From Brevipalpus yothersi (Eukaryota > Arthropoda > Arachnida > Trombidiformes > Tenuipalpidae), in the NCBI GenBank assembly GCA_003956705.1, contig QZCP01000830.1:94696-158695 (forward strand): DNA of 64,000 nt, in the 5' to 3' direction. A program made the position numbers and the translations under genes. Positions 42,356 through 52,720 of this stretch are shown here, piece by piece; the stretch's first letter is position 1, and each line of letters begins with the position of its first letter. The notes under the pieces are model-generated. The model saw nothing but the letters and a program-made list of their open reading frames with translations. It made no database searches and was not told the origin of the DNA.

Positions 42356-43709
42356 CAGCCAATCAATTGCATATACACTTGGAAAATTACATTGTATGTG
42401 GTTAAATATCCATCATCTAATATTTTATCTCTCCCACTTCCTCTCCTTTTCATCCTTCTTCTTTCCTCGAGTGGAATAAATATCAATACATATATATATA
42501 CCTGTGTATGGTGATTGTGAATTTTTCCCAGAATATTGTGGAGAGAGAGAAAAGTTTTTTTACCGTTATTTCTCTCTCTATTCGTTTGCTACATAAATTT
42601 TAAGTAATTGGGTGAAATTCAAAGTGAAAAGGAAGAGGGAGAGGAAAAAGGAGATAGAGAAAAAGATTTCGAAAGAAGAAGAAGAAGAAAAAAAAGTGAG
42701 GATAAATTTCCCAACCTTATAATATATTTTTCTCCACTTCTTCACATACTCAATTCATCCATCAAAATGTCCATCCATTGAACAGGTATGTAACACACAT
42801 CATAATATTATAATCTATCACTTGTGTACATTTTTTTGTGTACATCACTATACCATTATTACGTATAAAATACGTATACACACATACACACACACATGAA
42901 TACTATGTGATGAGGATGTTTCTCTTTCTCTCTTCTTCTTCCTTCTTTTCTTCCAACGAAAAATGTGTGTTTGTGTTCACAAAATTTTTTTTTCCTTCTT
43001 TACTGACGCTTCGATCTTCTCTTTCGATCATTCCCAACAACACACACACTCAAACATATACAAACACACACACACATACCATACTCGCATGTCCGTCACC
43101 ATGATTTCAGGACTGGTTTCGATTTGTCGAACTGCCCCTACTACTGTTAACTACTATTACTACTGATCACTGCCATCATCATAACCATCACTATCATCAA
43201 CCATCATCAGCAACAATATTAACCATCGTTCATGATTGATTTGCCTGCAAGTGATTTATCAAGTCACCAATATATCCATTGACCAAAGACACACATTTTT
43301 CTACTCTCTTCTCTCTCTCTCCCTTCTATCTCTCTCTCTCTATGTGCAAGTGTGCCTCTTGAGAGAAAGAGAGAGAGAAAGAGAGAAAGTTTTATACACA
43401 GTCCAACGAAGTCTCCAACGAAGTGAACAACGTTTCTTTTCTCTCTTTCAGCATTCTCATTCGCATGTTTTTTCATCAACGAATTATTTTTTCCATCAAG
43501 AACGATTGAGAAAAAGATGTGTTTTGATTTGTGAGAAAAGAAGATACACACAAAAAAGCCGAAAAAGAAAAACTTAGAATATATTCCAATAATTTTTCAT
43601 ATTATCATTATTATTCACGATATGATCCAAGAGTAATATCTTGCCATCATCCTTGATTGTCAACAATATAATTAATTTTGACTCCGTTTTACTCCACTTT
43701 GTGTCATAG

Positions 43710-44978
43710 ATGATCAACAGTATGCATTCAGGATTTATTAATGGTGTTGTTTTTAATCATAATAATAATGGCAAAAAGCGGCCATCATCAACCGGTGTCC
43801 ACTATAATGGCTATTCAAGTACGACCGTCAATAATAATAATAACAATGGAACACAATTAAGCAAGGGTCGAATACCTCGTATACTATCAGCATTAATTCG
43901 ATCAGCCAAACTTAATTCAATAAGTACCTCATCATTGACCATATCTTCCTTTGCGACCACCAATAATCAAAAATCATCACTTCATTCATCTTCTCCATGT
44001 TATCCATACAATATCGACATAAGCTCAGAAATAAATAACAACACAAGCTCCCACACCTCATCAACCAACAATTCTAATAATCCAAATTATCGTGATGATC
44101 AATTACGCAAAAGTATCAATCGATCATTTATTGCCGTTTTTGAACGTTTCATACAATCAGTTGACACAATGGAATCAACCGTATTGGTTCCAACACTTTT
44201 AAAAGATATACCAATTGACAATGGTGGCAATGGTGATGGTTCCAATAGCCATTGGTTACCATCAATTATTGCCAAAGGTAATTGTCGTCAATTATTTGAT
44301 ATATACTGTCTAATGAAACGGTGTAGAAATGATTTTACCGAAGTGGGTTTCGAGGACGACCAGACATTCGAAAGAGGCCAGTTCTGCCTCTTTCAGATGA
44401 AGGAAAACGAAACGGAAGGAGATTATCGCTCCGCTGCAGCGATCATCGTCGATCATCTTGCTGGACTTGATGATGAGGAAGATTTGTCCACATTAATGGA
44501 CGATACGGTGGTGGGTGGTGTTGATACTACTGCTGGTGGTGGTTGTGGAGGTGGTGTTGGTGTTGGTATTGGTGGTATTGGTGGAATCGGTGGAATCGGT
44601 GGAATTGGTGGTGTTGGTGGTGGTGGTGGTGATATTGTGGTCAATATGAATATTGATTCTTCCGTATCATCTTCATCATCATTAAATTCTCGTAAACAAA
44701 AAATATCCCTTGATTCGGGTAATTGGAGTATTGCTTCCGATTCATGTACACTGGACGATGATGTACTATATGATTGTGATTCAACTACTAGCTCCGGTGG
44801 CTCACCATCATCAACTGTTAACGATATTGCCAGCTCGATGGACAGTTTATCATTGATACCCCAATTGATTCGTACAACATCGGCAAATCTTCGTAATTTG
44901 AAAATATTATTTATACATTTGAAAGAGGTTGCTGATTTTATTACTCTAAGATATTTAGATGCACTCCATTTGTCATGA
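43710..44978 (+). CDS. Spot14 / MID1IP1 family lipogenic regulator
   Basis: Member of the THRSP-MID1IP1 family, which in vertebrates promotes acetyl-CoA carboxylase polymerisation and fatty acid synthesis. Single exon, 422 residues against about 146-183 in vertebrates. The N-terminal family part is at about 137-217: SFIAVFERFIQSVDTMESTV, then LVPTLLKDIPI and FDIYCLMKRCRNDFTE. The C-terminal helix is at about 380-420 (LIPQLIRTTSANLRNLK, then ITLRYLDAL). Added material: an Asn/Ser-rich leader (1-130), and a Gly-rich insert at about 275-307 with repeated GGI. A CAG/TAG acceptor-like site directly precedes the ATG, so a 5' untranslated intron is likely. Family match rests on the two ends; function is by homology. 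ELOVL6 is the nearest upstream gene, also lipogenic. Confidence 0.8.
   Translation: MINSMHSGFINGVVFNHNNNGKKRPSSTGVHYNGYSSTTVNNNNNNGTQLSKGRIPRILSALIRSAKLNSISTSSLTISSFATTNNQKSSLHSSSPCYPYNIDISSEINNNTSSHTSSTNNSNNPNYRDDQLRKSINRSFIAVFERFIQSVDTMESTVLVPTLLKDIPIDNGGNGDGSNSHWLPSIIAKGNCRQLFDIYCLMKRCRNDFTEVGFEDDQTFERGQFCLFQMKENETEGDYRSAAAIIVDHLAGLDDEEDLSTLMDDTVVGGVDTTAGGGCGGGVGVGIGGIGGIGGIGGIGGVGGGGGDIVVNMNIDSSVSSSSSLNSRKQKISLDSGNWSIASDSCTLDDDVLYDCDSTTSSGGSPSSTVNDIASSMDSLSLIPQLIRTTSANLRNLKILFIHLKEVADFITLRYLDALHLS
44533..44640 (+). repeat. Coding GGT/GGN repeat (polyglycine)
   Basis: Simple GGT, GGTATT and GGAATC units code the Gly and Gly-Gly-Ile tract in the Spot14-family protein; likely length-variable. 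Confidence 0.85.
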
Positions 44979-45729
44979 GAAAAAAAATACTCAGTATTTT
45001 GGGTGAACAAAAAGGAAATAACAATCTTCCTTCCCTTTTCTTTCCATATTCTTCTTTCCTTTTTATCGATCCGAAATTTATTCAAATTTTCTTTAATTCC
45101 TATTCTTTCTCTGTCTCTTTGATCTCATTTTCAAAGAGACCTTTTTGATCTTTTTCCTTTCTATCCTGTTTTTTTTGTTCTGGAAAAATGTTTGTCTTTC
45201 ATCACTTTTCCATTCTCTCTATCTTCTGATAATAGATCGAAATTTATCTTCTTTTTTTTCGATCTCTCTTCACAATTCATCCATTGAATAAATCATCGAT
45301 AACAAATGAACAATTTGAAGAACACACGCACACAAAATTGTCTTACATTTTGACCAACCCACCTTCTACTGCATTTACTATCACATACATTCAAAAAATT
45401 CAATGAATTTTTTCGATAAATTTTGCTCTCTCTCCATCTAAACTCGGTGAACATGATCGGCTCTCTCTCTCTCTCTCTCTCTTTCTCTTCACTCCCCCTC
45501 ACATACATGGTTTTGACTGTAAAAAAAAAATTTTTCTACATCATGAGCTGAACGATGATGATAATTATCGACTAAATGGATAAATGGCTAAATGGCCGTG
45601 CTTCAGAGCTTAACTTCACCTGTACGCTTGATTTGGTGAATTGAGAGAAAATGTCATGTATATATACACGTACATGTGAGAGCGCCTTCAAAATCCATTT
45701 TGCCGAACAGCAACTCATGAAAATGAATT

Positions 45730-45804
<75 letters not shown>

Positions 45805-47801
45805 ATTTATCGGCATCTTCATTATACATATAACGTATGATTGGGAAAACCTAAGAAAATATATATACTTTACATCGTAGACTGTGTATGGTTCTTAAGG
45901 CTTTTTTAACCAGTTATAGCTAACTAACTTTGGTCATGGTCGTAGCCAGGCCTTCTGTAAGATAGATGGAAAAAGAGTCAAAGAGAGAAAGGAAAAGGGA
46001 AAAGTTTTCCTCATTTGCTAGATGATGATAATTCTCTTTTCATCATCACCTCTGAGTATCCATTTATTACAATTTTTTTTATCAATCTCTGTTCTCATTT
46101 ACCAATCGAGATGGATAATAGATGCCCAATGAAGCCCTCCAGCTGATTCACAATCTCTAGCAATAGGCTGTATGCATTTTCTCAATACTCTGATTTTACA
46201 GCGATAAATTCAACCATGGCCATCGAGTGTATATGTAGTATATAATGTACACATATATTGAAAGAGCAAAAGTAAAATAAGAAATAATCAATGCTGGCCT
46301 CTTTTCTAAGGGTAATATAATTTTCTTAAGATTTTTGAGATTAGAAATTTAAGCCCAAGATATGGACAATTCCTATGGGCTTGAGGAACGATCTGTGATG
46401 ATCATATTAACACGTGGATTGATCATTGAGACCATGTGAACACCAATGCACCAGCATAATTTCGGAATCAGTATTTTAGCGTTACGTTCATAATGTTAAC
46501 CAGTTCTCAATCGATCGATAATAATTCTGATGAGGAAGCCTTCAATGATGGACAACCGTTTACAAGGGGACTTATTATGGCTCAAGGGGTAATTGTGACT
46601 GAATATGAGAGAAAATATCGATCAGAAAATGTTTTGAGAACATCACTTCACTTGATGAAGTAGATAGATTCATTATCAGCTTTGCGTAGTAACTTTTTTC
46701 GGAATTTTGAGCATTTGTTTTTTTCGTACTAGTCAAGTTCTCTTCGATCGACCAAAGTTTGACATGAGATCAGAATTACCTCATTTCGTTGCATTCAATG
46801 TCATTCGAATCAGAAATCTTTGTAAACGATTACCAAAGAATGGATTGAGTTATGAGTATGAATACGTCGATTTGACGTTCAAAATTGGACTCAAATGACA
46901 AAAACTGACTGATATCCCTTCGACAATCTCATACAGTAACATTAACACATATGCTGAGCATCGAATTTGTTTCTTCTTTGGCAAAACTAGCAGAATAGTA
47001 TTCACGTGTCAATACTTGGAATCAGATTCAAAAAGACAGTATCACCGATTGATACTCATAATTGTAGCGGCTTAATGTGTTCGAGAAAAAACGGTAGTTT
47101 ACTTGATAAAAAATGAGGGAACAAAAATACACTATCAGCTCAATGGTTGCATGAGTAGAAAAATTGGATGAATTTTTATCAAAAGCTTTGGAAAATCGAT
47201 AAAAATTTTTCTGATTCCACGTTAAAAGTTTCAAAAAACCAAATCAAACTCTTTAAATCAATAGACAATCGCGTTCTGATATCAAATTGGGTCATTGAAA
47301 GGGAAATTCAATAACTTCATCCTCTTTCTCTCTCTCTTTCAATTTTCAGGTGCATCAGTTTTCAATGCCTATAGAGAACACTTTATTTTGTCAATGAACT
47401 TTTGATTGTTTGCGAATTGTAATTAAATAAATCAAAGAGAATGAAGTCAAATAATCAGCACATTCTCGTCGAGAGAGAGAGAAAGAAAGAAAGAAGATAA
47501 TTTTTGCGCATTTCCTTTCCATATGCTTTGAAAGTGAATTTAAATCGCGCGAATTGATTGTGTGTGTAAGTGTAAGTGTGTCTGTATAAAGTTTGATAAG
47601 TTGTCACAATTTATCGATTGTCATTTTGATTTGTCACTTGATAGTGTAAATTCTTCACAAGTTTGATTAAATTGGTTTTTTCTCACGTCAATGAATTCAT
47701 TTGAATCATCCTCTATGTCATTGAAAATTGTCACTTTTGAGGTGTTGTTTTGATGTATACATATTTATTTGACAACAAAATTTAAAGATCATCAAAAAAT
47801 T
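44979..47801. other. Intergenic, no gene seen
   Basis: Contains the 3' region of the Spot14-family gene, TC at 45461-45486, a long GA tract at 45734-45802, and a GA patch at 47471-47492. The 46707-46898 open frame has no recognisable features. Confidence 0.45.
45734..45802 (+). repeat. (GA)n microsatellite, longest in window
   Basis: About 69 bp of uninterrupted GA dinucleotides. Confidence 0.95.
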
Positions 47802-48615
47802 ATGGATATAACTGATGATTTTATGTCTCAAGGCCCCTCAAGGTGAGTTATAAATATCTTCGATAACTTGCTTATTAACCATAGAAAGTTTCCTTATACA
47901 TTTCTCAATCGATAAATGTTAATATTTTATGTATACTAATTTTGTTATCTTTAATGTTATCAGTGGAACGCAAGAGGAAGTCAAACTGGACTCAATCCAA
48001 GATGTTTACAAGCGATTGATAGAAGTTGTTAACAACGAATCATTGGTTGATCAATTGTTACCATACGAAGAGGATGTTGTTGATCATATTCTTGGCCAAG
48101 TAGACCATATGTCGGAGACCATCAAGGAAATTGGACCATCGCTGGGTAGCTTTTGTGTTGAGCAGCATAAAATTGAATTGGAACGGATCAGTTTTTTGGT
48201 TAATAAATATTTTCGCACACGATTGGCCAAAATTGAGAATCGAGCAAGTGATCTAGTGAAATTACTTCGTTCTGATTTGAGTAGAGCCGAAAAGTTACTA
48301 TCCCAATTGGAAATCAAATATTTGGACAAGTATGTGACTTCATTGGACAATTATTTTGATGCCACAGTATTGGAACAACTTCCACCACATTTACAAACTT
48401 TTCGCATGAGATACATTCCAACGGACCCGATGCGCGATGAATTTGATTATTATTTTATGAAATCAAAGAAAAATTTACGCCTCTATCTAAAAGATCCGAT
48501 CACCAAAATTTCGGCTGATGAAGAGCAAGTTAGCCAAAATGATCGAAAGCTGATACCTTTCAGTGCGATTGAACCTCATTTTGGCCCTGATAAAGATAGA
48601 ATATCACTTCTTTAA
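47802..48615 (+). CDS. GINS4: GINS complex subunit SLD5
   Basis: Part of the GINS tetramer of the Cdc45-MCM-GINS replicative helicase. Two exons, 47802-47842 and 47964-48615, joined in a Ser codon; 230 residues (human 223). The start MDITDDFMSQGPS fits the short acidic leader of the family. A-domain motifs: EEVKLDSIQDVYKRL, HILGQVDHMSETI, VEQHKIELERISFLVNKYFR followed by RLAKIENR, then NYFDATVLEQLPPHLQ. The C-terminal B domain starts at about residue 165 and ends IPFSAIEPHFGPDKD, as in SLD5 (YKTIAP). Divergent but with the same spacing throughout. It is followed on the same strand by THUMPD1, 634 bp away. Confidence 0.88.
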
Positions 48616-49249
48616 TTCCCTTCTTTCTCAATCCTTCTTCTTCTTCTCTTACGAAAGATGACCATTGTATGATGGCCTGGTTGTGTATGATGATGATGGT
48701 GGTAGTGGATATAAAATCCAATTCCAATTATGACCATGAGAGAAAATGAGATCATTTGCACAATCTAATTAAGCCATCCCGATTGGTATCGTAAAAGTGT
48801 GTGATCGGGATCATCAAATGTGTGTCCGGTTGGAGCGCTGTTGAGAAGAAAAAGCATGGATCAAGAAGAAAAAAACAAACTCTGATCATCATCACGATTT
48901 AAATGATTTTGTTGATCAATTTGCTAATCATCGGTTCATTGTCATTTTAAAGGGTGTTGTTAAGATTTGATCTCATATCAGTCATTTGACTTTTGATCTT
49001 CTAGTGTATCTTCTTTTGGTCAACTTTTTAAAGCTTTTTTAACTGTGCAGCAACAACAGCGAAAGCTTATCAAGTGTAAAAGTCTCTGTTGTGGCAACAA
49101 GCTTATCTTTTTGATCTCGAATTTAATTATTCATCACGTCAAGGTTGCCACCATCTTGACCATTGTTTTTGTCCAGTAATTTTGAGCCCTATTTGAATAA
49201 GTGTTCGTACTCTTCTGTCAAGTTTCAGCTACTATTGATTTCGACAATA
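48616..49249. other. Intergenic between GINS4 and THUMPD1
   Basis: GINS4 3' flank and THUMPD1 promoter; no element identified. Confidence 0.4.
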
Positions 49250-50239
49250 ATGTCTCACGATTCGTACAAACGTAAAACTCACAAGAAAAATTATTATCAA
49301 AATTATCGAAAAAAATCTCGAAATTGTGAACTGACCAGCGGATTGAAAGGATTCATTCTCTCGTGTAATAATCAAGAATTCCATGCAATCAGAACTGCTT
49401 ATAGTCTTTTGAATAAGTATGCCGATAAATTGTATCCTTCTGCTGAACAAATCGCGCCTCCAAATAACGATGCTGATCTCGAAGAATCTCTGAACAAGGA
49501 AATCGAAACCATCAAGAAGGAGCAACATAGATTCAATAGAGTTGGTACCAATTGTCGTAACATGTTGTTCATAAAGTGTCAGGAATCAATTGATCCAAAT
49601 GATATCATGATGGAACTCTTGAAAAGTATCGAGGAAACTGGACAAGAAAATATTCAGCCTGTTATCAAAATGATGCCAGTTCAAGCTACCTGTAACGCAT
49701 ACACCGATGACATTAAGAAAAAGCTACAAACTCTCATCGAACCTATCCCAGATGAAGAAATGACTTACTACATAATGGTCAGAATACGGAACAATGATAA
49801 CGTCAAGAAGGAAGAGATTGTTGTTCATCTTGTGGATTTAGTAACCGTCTCAAAAAAGAAATGGACTGCAGATTTTAATGATGCAAAGTTAACGATTTCG
49901 ATCGAGATTGTGAACACTGTTTGTTGTATCTCTTTGTTACAAGACTTTAATCATTACCGAAAATATAATCTTGAGGAGTTCATCTCATGGGTACAGAAGA
50001 GAAAAAATGGAGACATTGCAGAGAATACAGAGGAGAAACCGAAGATTCCCAAAATTGAACCTCAAGATTCTCAGGGTATGGCTGGTGATCAAGATAAACA
50101 CGATGTTAAGAGTGAACCGATGGAAGAAGGTCCTGTTAAACAAGAGATTAAGAATGAAAACGAAGTCAAGAGCGAACCAATGGAAGAGGGTTCCGTTAAA
50201 CAGGAAATCAAAGGCGAACCTATTGAAGAAACCGCTTGA
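49250..50239 (+). CDS. THUMPD1: THUMP domain protein 1 (tRNA ac4C adaptor)
   Basis: Homologue of yeast Tan1, the tRNA-binding adaptor for NAT10/Kre33 in making N4-acetylcytidine in serine and leucine tRNAs. Intronless, 329 residues (human 353) from the ATG at 49250. The N-terminal block has KSRNCELTSGLKGFILSCNN and a following helix with ECY/AYSLLNKYADKLYP. The RFNRVGTNCRNMLFIKC block leads into the THUMP domain (about 135-250: VIKMMPVQATCNAYTDD, YYIMVRIRNND, and VNTVCCISLLQDFNHYRKYN). The last 45 residues are a family-atypical tail with two EVKSEPMEEG-type repeats and several psi-K-x-E sites. An ATG 87 bp upstream is in frame but gives a non-conserved hydrophobic leader, so the later one is preferred. 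Confidence 0.93.
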   Translation: MSHDSYKRKTHKKNYYQNYRKKSRNCELTSGLKGFILSCNNQEFHAIRTAYSLLNKYADKLYPSAEQIAPPNNDADLEESLNKEIETIKKEQHRFNRVGTNCRNMLFIKCQESIDPNDIMMELLKSIEETGQENIQPVIKMMPVQATCNAYTDDIKKKLQTLIEPIPDEEMTYYIMVRIRNNDNVKKEEIVVHLVDLVTVSKKKWTADFNDAKLTISIEIVNTVCCISLLQDFNHYRKYNLEEFISWVQKRKNGDIAENTEEKPKIPKIEPQDSQGMAGDQDKHDVKSEPMEEGPVKQEIKNENEVKSEPMEEGSVKQEIKGEPIEETA

Positions 50240-50339
50240 GAAAAAATACTCATTAATTGATAGCGATATCGATTATTTTCCTCCATCATTTTTTGCTAAA
50301 CACGATTGACGTAAATCCAAGTTTTTGTTTCTATGTTCC

Positions 50340-50345
50340 AATAAA
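50340..50345 (+). terminator. Polyadenylation signal of THUMPD1
   Basis: AATAAA about 100 bp after the stop codon. Confidence 0.6.
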
Positions 50346-51761
50346 ATCATCAATCTATTAATGATTTCTGGTCAATACTCGTGAGATATGTATATTTCTG
50401 CAAAAAAGAAGGAATGGGAATGAATCTACTCATACAAAATATACAAAATTTGTTATCTATTTTTATTGTTATTACTATTTTGGAACTTTCCTTGTCTCAA
50501 GAAGGAAAATAGGCCAAGAATTCACTTTTCGAAGATAGTGGGTATTCTCATTCTCAATAGTATCCAGACAGTTGTTCCGCCAACGATGAGGTTCGCAGGA
50601 TTCCCGTCTCAAGAACACTTTTCTATCAAGCCTGATCAATGTAAGGATACCTGTGTTGGCTTTGAGTTAGATTTGAAAAGGAGGAACTTTCTTCCGTGAA
50701 CCACCTTTAAGCTTATCGTGAGCAAAAATTTTCTCGGCTAAAGTTGAGCTATAACTTTATTTTTGAACATTTCTCAATCAAGTCAATTTAAATCGTTGAT
50801 ATTGAGAAAATTAACTCTTTCGTTAATTGATTAGAATTGTTCGCGTTTCACCCTCATCTGACGGTTGGTTGAGCCATGTTCCTGAGCATAAGTTAAAGGT
50901 TTTGTTATGTTGTATTCCAATAATAGGAAAGCAATTACTATAAGAAGATTGTCATTGAGATGCCAACCTCAATTTGTGAAATAAATAAATAAAGATTGCA
51001 AGAGATTATTGATGCCTAATTATTCAACCTCTTGTCTTAGTTTTCTATGTATCTAGTCACTCAAAGCCATAAATTTTGACGGCAATATGACATATCAAGA
51101 CAGAATATCCACAAAAAAACAAGGATCAAGAGAATTGTGAATGTCGGAAATTATTTAAACGAGACTTCATACTGAAGTTTGTCGTGGAGAACGCACGAAA
51201 AGAGCTACAAATGGAATCGAACGAGTCAAAAAGGCGAAAAATAAAAGAGATGGAAAAATGATGCTAGTCAAGAGGAAAGATATCATGTTGAGGACAAGTT
51301 TTGAACGATTGTCAGGAATACTTGAATGCCAAATCATTTTACGTCAAAGGATGGTTCTAAGTGACAAGCTACCGGGATTGTACTTTGGTGGTGAAGATCG
51401 AAGAGATAGCCTTATTTTATAGATTCAATGTGAATAATAATAATAATCGCTGTCCGATCAGATGTTGCCATCTGGATAAATGTGTGTTCAATTGATATGA
51501 TATGCTTAAAAAGGAAAGAGTTCATAGAGGTTGATTGAATCCATTTTAGGGTTTTTAAAGTTTCTTTGAACGGATTTTCCCTTAAATAGCAAGAGGAAAG
51601 AAACCAAAATAGTTTCCAAGTTTTACATAAATATCTGGCTCGATCACCACCGACAAAAAATTTTTGTGTGAGAGAAAATCAAGTATGAAAGAATTTGTAG
51701 ACCTACAATCAAGTTCAAAATTTATAAAATATTGAAGACTATGATTGTAACTCATCGGTGG
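50346..51761. other. Intergenic between convergent THUMPD1 and CapZ alpha
   Basis: AT-rich; no exon, repeat or RNA gene recognised. Confidence 0.4.
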
Positions 51762-52637
51762 TTAGTTTTGCTTGATCTCTGAGCCAATTTTGTAGTTGAG
51801 AATTTTGGTCCAATCGATCTTATTTTTGGTCACAGGAAGAGGTCTACGAAGAGCTTTGAATGTGGTGTCGGACATTGTCTGATAATTCTCACTGACTGCA
51901 GTTTGATATTCATTTTCTGCAGCTTCGACTATAAGTAGAAAATCGTGGGCAAGTTGACTCTCACTAGATACATTCAACATTTTTTTCACCTCTTTCTGGG
52001 TGACCAATTGTACGTTACCATCTTCAAAATAATGTACTTGAATATTGATTATACCACGAAGCTCTGCTTGCTGGCCACCTGATGATGGATTGAATTTGGT
52101 TGTCCACACCGAACGCCAACGCCCATTACAATAATTGCGGGCTTGAAATAGGTGACCTTCAATACAAGCAGTCAATGTTATTTCTTTGTCTCCACTGGAT
52201 GAACTGAATACGGAACAATTTCCATTGTAATAATGTTCTTTACAATAAGTGGTCCAGGCATCTTCAAGTGAGGAACGCCACGATTCGGATGGAGAATCTG
52301 GTGTCCATGATTGATAATCGGAAGCTTCTTCCCGTATGAAATCATATTTAAATGATTTCTTTGTTCGCGGATCATAAAACCTCCCATTTGATAGTGAATT
52401 ATATTCAGTTATCAGGCAACCATGATCCGATCCTTCCACTTGAACAGGTGTCAATTGGTCCATATGATATTGTGCAATTGTACCGGAAGCTTGTTCTCGT
52501 AATAGTGTATCATTATCGATCAAATATCGGACATCTGTGAGAACTTCATTAAATTCTCCGGGCGGAGCGTGTAATAGAAATTGTGAAACAATACGCATCT
52601 TATCAGAATCACTCAAATTTTCATCATAATACGACAT
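51762..52637 (-). CDS. CAPZA: F-actin capping protein subunit alpha
   Basis: Alpha chain of the CapZ heterodimer that caps actin barbed ends in the cytoplasm and dynactin. Intronless, 291 residues (family about 286). Motifs: SDSDKMRIVSQFLLHAPPGE and FNEVLTDVRYLI at the N-terminus; CLITEYNSLSNGRFYDPR; ITLTACIEGHLFQARNYCNG then GRWRSVW (the capping signature LTACIEDHQFQPKNFWNGRWRS of vertebrates); VHYFEDGNVQLV; and the C-terminal ALRRPLPVTKNKIDW before a basic tentacle. Full-length and intact. A 53-bp AGT trinucleotide tract sits about 30 bp before the start, probably in the 5' untranslated region. Confidence 0.96.
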   Translation of the reverse strand: MSYYDENLSDSDKMRIVSQFLLHAPPGEFNEVLTDVRYLIDNDTLLREQASGTIAQYHMDQLTPVQVEGSDHGCLITEYNSLSNGRFYDPRTKKSFKYDFIREEASDYQSWTPDSPSESWRSSLEDAWTTYCKEHYYNGNCSVFSSSSGDKEITLTACIEGHLFQARNYCNGRWRSVWTTKFNPSSGGQQAELRGIINIQVHYFEDGNVQLVTQKEVKKMLNVSSESQLAHDFLLIVEAAENEYQTAVSENYQTMSDTTFKALRRPLPVTKNKIDWTKILNYKIGSEIKQN

Positions 52638-52667
52638 GTTGAGTGTTTAATGTTATGGTGTGTATGC

Positions 52668-52720
<53 letters not shown>

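Larger units (their letters stand above)
35083..43709. other. Gene-poor stretch, 8.6 kb, microsatellite-rich
   Basis: I find no convincing protein gene on either strand. It holds large GA/TC tracts (38470-38616, 39319-39379, 41356-41398, 42041-42068), a G12 run (39739-39750), a palindromic AT/ATGT patch (about 40203-40237), and CCAA-type repeats (about 42293-42355). The right part may be 5' untranslated exons or promoter of the Spot14 gene, since an AG acceptor sits right before that gene's ATG. Confidence 0.5.

Noticed and set aside
46707..46898. 63-residue plus-strand frame
   Set aside because: No motif, no splice context, composition like background.
49163..49249. Upstream in-frame start for THUMPD1
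   Set aside because: Would add a hydrophobic leader not seen in the family; the ATG at 49250 begins the lysine-rich start typical of it.
52352..52540. Plus-strand frame inside CapZ alpha
   Set aside because: Shadow of a conserved gene on the minus strand.
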